Below, in pieces: positions 61,276-64,000 of a DNA stretch of 64,000 nt; position 1 is the stretch's first letter; the number at the start of each line of letters is the position of its first letter. Source of the DNA: Candidatus Kosakonia sp. 282A-S69. Lineage in GTDB: Bacteria > Pseudomonadota > Gammaproteobacteria > Enterobacterales > Enterobacteriaceae. The translations under genes were made by a program, and so were the position numbers. The stretch covers positions 2,269,670-2,333,669 of the forward strand of contig NZ_JAROAU010000003.1 in NCBI RefSeq assembly GCF_029433855.1. Reading direction: 5' to 3'. The notes beneath the pieces are model-generated. The model had not been told where the DNA came from. It saw nothing but the letters and a program-made list of their open reading frames with translations, and searched no databases.

Positions 61276-62559
61276 TCAGGCAAGCGTGCTGATACTCCCT
61301 AACTGCTCGAAGTAATCCGGGAAGGTTTTCGCCGTGCATTTCGGGTCGAGAATGGTAACGGGCGTATCCGACAGCGCCACCAGCGAGAAGCACATCGCCA
61401 TGCGGTGGTCGTTATAGGTGCAGATCTCTGCAACCTGTAGCGCGGCTGGCGGGGTCACGCGAATAAAGTCCTCGCCCTCCTCCACCGTTGCGCCCACTTT
61501 GCGCAGTTCCGTCGCCATGGCGAAGAGACGATCCGTCTCCTTCACGCGCCAGTTGTAGATATTACGCAGCGTGGTGGTCCCCTTCGCGAAGAGCGCCGTG
61601 GTGGCAATAGTCATTGCTGCATCGGGAATATGGTTCATGTCCATATCGATGGCGTTCAGCTCGCCGCGCGAACAGGCAATATAATCCTCGCCCCAGACCA
61701 CGGCCGCGCCCATTTTTTCCAGTACGTCGGCGAAACGAATATCGCCCTGCACGCTATTACGACCAATACCGGTCACCTTGACCGTCCCGCCTTTAATGGC
61801 CGCAGCCGCAAGGAAGTAAGAAGCGGAAGAGGCATCGCCCTCAACAAGGTAGTGTCCCGGCGACTGGTAGTGCTGCCCGCCACGCACGACAAAACGCTGG
61901 TACTGCTGATTATCAACTTCAACGCCAAAGGTCTTCATCAGGTGGAGAGTAATATCGATATAGGGTTTCGACACCAGATCGCCTTTAATGGTAATTACCG
62001 TATCCTGCGGTGCCAGCGGCGCGGTCATCAGCAGCGCGGTTAAGAACTGGCTGGAGACGCTGCCATCAACGCTCACTTCGCCACCGTTAAACCCGCCGCG
62101 CAGACGCAGGGGCGGATAGTGCTCCTGCTCAAGGTAGTCAATCTTCGCCCCGCCCTGACGTAGCGCGTCGACGAGATGGCCAATCGGGCGCTCTTTCATG
62201 CGCGGCTCGCCGGTCAACACAACATCGCCGTCGCCCAGACAGAGCGCGGCGGCCAGCGGGCGCATCGCCGTGCCGGCATTACCGAGGAATAGCTCGACTT
62301 TTTCTGCCGCCCTCAGCGGGCCGCCCACGCCGACCACTTCACAGCGGGTACGATCGGCTGACAGCGTGTAATGAACCCCCAGCGTAGTCAGGGCATTGAG
62401 CATATGGCGAACATCGTCGCTGTCCAGCAGGTTGGTCAGCACGGTGGTGCCACGGGCAAATGCGGCAAGCAGCAAGGCGCGGTTTGAAACACTCTTTGAA
62501 CCAGGCAGATTGATGGTGCCATCCACGCGCGCGATGGGTTGTAACGTCAGGGATTCCAT
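61276..62559 (-). CDS. aroA: 3-phosphoshikimate 1-carboxyvinyltransferase (EPSP synthase)
   Basis: Adds enolpyruvyl from PEP to shikimate 3-phosphate in aromatic amino acid synthesis. It has 427 residues as in E. coli. Substrate motifs are [40 protein letters not shown] (the class I, glyphosate-sensitive type), [14 protein letters not shown] and [21 protein letters not shown]. It forms an operon with serC, 67 bases upstream, with a terminator-like hairpin between them. Confidence 0.98.
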   Translation of the reverse strand: MESLTLQPIARVDGTINLPGSKSVSNRALLLAAFARGTTVLTNLLDSDDVRHMLNALTTLGVHYTLSADRTRCEVVGVGGPLRAAEKVELFLGNAGTAMRPLAAALCLGDGDVVLTGEPRMKERPIGHLVDALRQGGAKIDYLEQEHYPPLRLRGGFNGGEVSVDGSVSSQFLTALLMTAPLAPQDTVITIKGDLVSKPYIDITLHLMKTFGVEVDNQQYQRFVVRGGQHYQSPGHYLVEGDASSASYFLAAAAIKGGTVKVTGIGRNSVQGDIRFADVLEKMGAAVVWGEDYIACSRGELNAIDMDMNHIPDAAMTIATTALFAKGTTTLRNIYNWRVKETDRLFAMATELRKVGATVEEGEDFIRVTPPAALQVAEICTYNDHRMAMCFSLVALSDTPVTILDPKCTAKTFPDYFEQLGSISTLA

Positions 62560-62585
62560 GAAACTTCACTCTCTACGAACAAAAT

Positions 62586-62611
62586 AAAAACCCCGCAGGC
62601 GGGCTGCGGGG
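62586..62611 (-). terminator. Intercistronic terminator/attenuator between serC and aroA
   Basis: On the minus strand CCCCGCAG and CTGCGGGG pair around a five-base loop, followed by T5. A similar structure is known between serC and aroA of E. coli, where some transcripts stop and others read through into aroA. Confidence 0.85.
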
Positions 62612-62626
62612 ATCGTTATTACTGCA

Positions 62627-63712
62627 TTAACCGTGACGGCGTTCGAACTCAACCATAAAGTCCGTCAACGCCTGCACGCCCGCCAACGGCATGGCGTTAT
62701 AGATAGAGGCACGCATGCCACCTACCACCCGATGACCTTTCAGCGCGTGCAGGCCGGCTGCGAAGGACTCTTCGAGGAAGAGTTTATCGAGCGCGCTGTC
62801 AGCCAGCTGGAAAGGCACGTTCATCCGCGAGCGGTTCGCTTTTGCCACATCGTTGCGGTAGAAATCACTGCCGTCAATCACGCCATACAGCAGATCGGCT
62901 TTTTGCTGGTTGATGCGATCCATCGCCGCAACGCCACCCTGCTGCTTCAGCCATTTGAACACCAGACCGGAGAGGTACCAGGCAAAGGTCGGCGGAGTGT
63001 TGAACATCGAGTCGTTATCATTAAGCACGGTGTAATCAAGAATCGACGGGCAGGCCTGGTGCGCCTTACCGAGCAGATCTTCACGCACAATCACCAGCGT
63101 TAATCCGGCCGGGCCAATGTTTTTCTGCGCACCGGCGTAGATCACACCAAAGCGGCTGACATCGAGGGGGGCAGAAAGAATGGTTGAGGAGAAATCCGCT
63201 GCCACTACCACATCGCCAAAGTCCGGCGTTTCGTCAATGGCAATACCGTCGATAGTTTCATTCGGGCAGTAGTGCAGATAAGCTGCGTTGTCGCTGAGCT
63301 GCCAGTCGCGCATCGGTTTAACCGCGCGCAGGCCGTCAAGGGTAGTTTTGGCATCAATTACGTTCGGCGTGCAGTACTTCTTCGCCTCTTTGACGGCGCT
63401 TGCCGCCCAGTAACCGGCATCCACGTAATCTGCGGTGGTTTTATCGCCCAGCAGATTCAGCGGTACGCCAGCGAACTGACCGCGGCCGCCGCCGTGACAA
63501 AACAGTACTTTATAGTTGGACGGGATAGTGAGCAGATCGCGAAAATCCTTTTCTGCCTCTTCCGCCATCTGGATAAACTCTTTGCCACGGTGGCTAATTT
63601 CCATCACCGACGTGCCGAGACCTTGCCAGTCGCACAACTCCTGCTGAGCCTGCTTGAGCACATCCGCCGGTAATACGGCCGGGCCAGAACTAAAATTGAA
63701 AACCTGCGTCAT
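62627..63712 (-). CDS. serC: Phosphoserine/phosphohydroxythreonine aminotransferase
   Basis: A 361-residue PLP aminotransferase in serine synthesis and in pyridoxal phosphate synthesis. The N-terminal [19 protein letters not shown], the [16 protein letters not shown] region and the PLP lysine in [20 protein letters not shown] are conserved, as is [20 protein letters not shown] near the end. First gene of serC-aroA, joining serine and chorismate supply for enterobactin and tryptophan. The ribosome binding site is AAGGGGAA. Confidence 0.97.
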   Translation of the reverse strand: MTQVFNFSSGPAVLPADVLKQAQQELCDWQGLGTSVMEISHRGKEFIQMAEEAEKDFRDLLTIPSNYKVLFCHGGGRGQFAGVPLNLLGDKTTADYVDAGYWAASAVKEAKKYCTPNVIDAKTTLDGLRAVKPMRDWQLSDNAAYLHYCPNETIDGIAIDETPDFGDVVVAADFSSTILSAPLDVSRFGVIYAGAQKNIGPAGLTLVIVREDLLGKAHQACPSILDYTVLNDNDSMFNTPPTFAWYLSGLVFKWLKQQGGVAAMDRINQQKADLLYGVIDGSDFYRNDVAKANRSRMNVPFQLADSALDKLFLEESFAAGLHALKGHRVVGGMRASIYNAMPLAGVQALTDFMVEFERRHG

Positions 63713-63874
63713 TTCCCCTTACCACCCTATAAAGCAAAACGTTTTTCCTGTGACATCGGTTTTATCATTCACCGCCACAGGCCGCAACGAGTAATCAGAG
63801 GCAGGGTAAAGTTGTGCGTCCCGTCACATAGCAGAATGTTTTGCCAGTCGAAAGCAGATCCGATAAAAACCCTG

Positions 63875-64000
63875 TTATGTGACGCGAATCGCCCTGCTGG
63901 CCTTCGACCATTCCGGATTTGCGCAGCGTGGGCAGGCTTTTTTTTCACCCGCCTGCAGGGCAGAAATTTTACTGCAGCGGACGCAAACATAATCGCCGGC
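63875..64000 (-). CDS. C-terminal part of an unidentified zinc-ribbon protein
   Basis: Reading the minus strand from the window edge to TAA at 63877-63875 gives 41 residues that start inside the protein: AGDYVCVRCSKISALQAG, then EKKACPRCANPEWSKASRAI and RVT. Two CxxC pairs (CVRC and CPRC) 17 residues apart form a clear zinc ribbon at the C-terminus. The gene lies upstream of serC on the same strand, where E. coli K-12 has ycaP, a membrane protein without such a motif. I do not recognise the protein; the architecture resembles DUF1451-type proteins with a C-terminal ribbon. Most of the gene is outside the window. Confidence 0.6.
   Translation of the reverse strand, partial: AGDYVCVRCSKISALQAGEKKACPRCANPEWSKASRAIRVT

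Overview
The window is core chromosome of a member of the Enterobacteriaceae. Gene content, gene order and the protein sequences match the Escherichia coli K-12 region from rlmI (yccW) to serC, read in the opposite direction to the K-12 map. The OmpF porin has a Klebsiella OmpK35-type loop 3, and the ycb/elf fimbrial operon and yccT of K-12 are absent, so an Enterobacter/Kosakonia/Klebsiella-like genus is more likely than Escherichia. The genus cannot be fixed by reading alone. I see no insertion sequence, prophage, integrase, CRISPR array, tRNA or rRNA gene, and no clearly broken gene.

Layout. 1-7.7 kb: 3' end of rlmI, heat-shock gene hspQ with a sigma-32 promoter, yccU, mgsA, helicase IV (helD), yccF-yccS and competence regulator sxy. 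7.9-13.2 kb: SOS division inhibitor sulA with a LexA box, ompA, Ter-macrodomain organiser matP, Lon-like ycbZ, fabA with FadR and FabR sites, and ribosome hibernation factor rmf (55 aa). 13.4-22.7 kb: pqiABC (MCE lipid transport), uup, the bifunctional rRNA methylase rlmL, ycbX and zapC. 22.8-28.5 kb: pyrD and the complete ssuEADCB sulfonate-sulfur operon, then a REP cluster. 28.5-37.2 kb: pepN, pncB, asnS, ompF and aspC. 37.2-49.7 kb: gloC, mepK, ldtD, the MukBEF condensin operon with cmoM, elyC and ycbJ. 49.8-57.1 kb: an envelope operon, comEC-msbA-lpxK-ycaQ-ycaR-kdsB, for lipid A/Kdo synthesis and export. 57.2-63.7 kb: cmk-rpsA-ihfB, ycaL and serC-aroA. The window closes on the 3' end of a zinc-ribbon gene upstream of serC.

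Themes. Envelope and LPS biogenesis (msbA, lpxK, kdsB, elyC, ldtD, mepK, pqiABC, ompA, ompF), chromosome organisation and division (mukBEF, matP, zapC, sulA, ihfB), translation (rlmI, rlmL, rpsA, asnS, rmf, cmoM) and central metabolism (pyrD, aspC, aroA, serC, pncB, fabA, mgsA, ssu) are interleaved in the usual enterobacterial order. Most operons show tight coupling by start-stop overlaps of 1-20 bases, and most transcription units end in recognisable intrinsic terminators.

I found no strong candidate for a previously undescribed system. The best second-look items are the zinc-ribbon reading frame at the right edge, the degenerate kinase-like signature in YcbJ, and several unexplained dyad symmetries in promoter regions.
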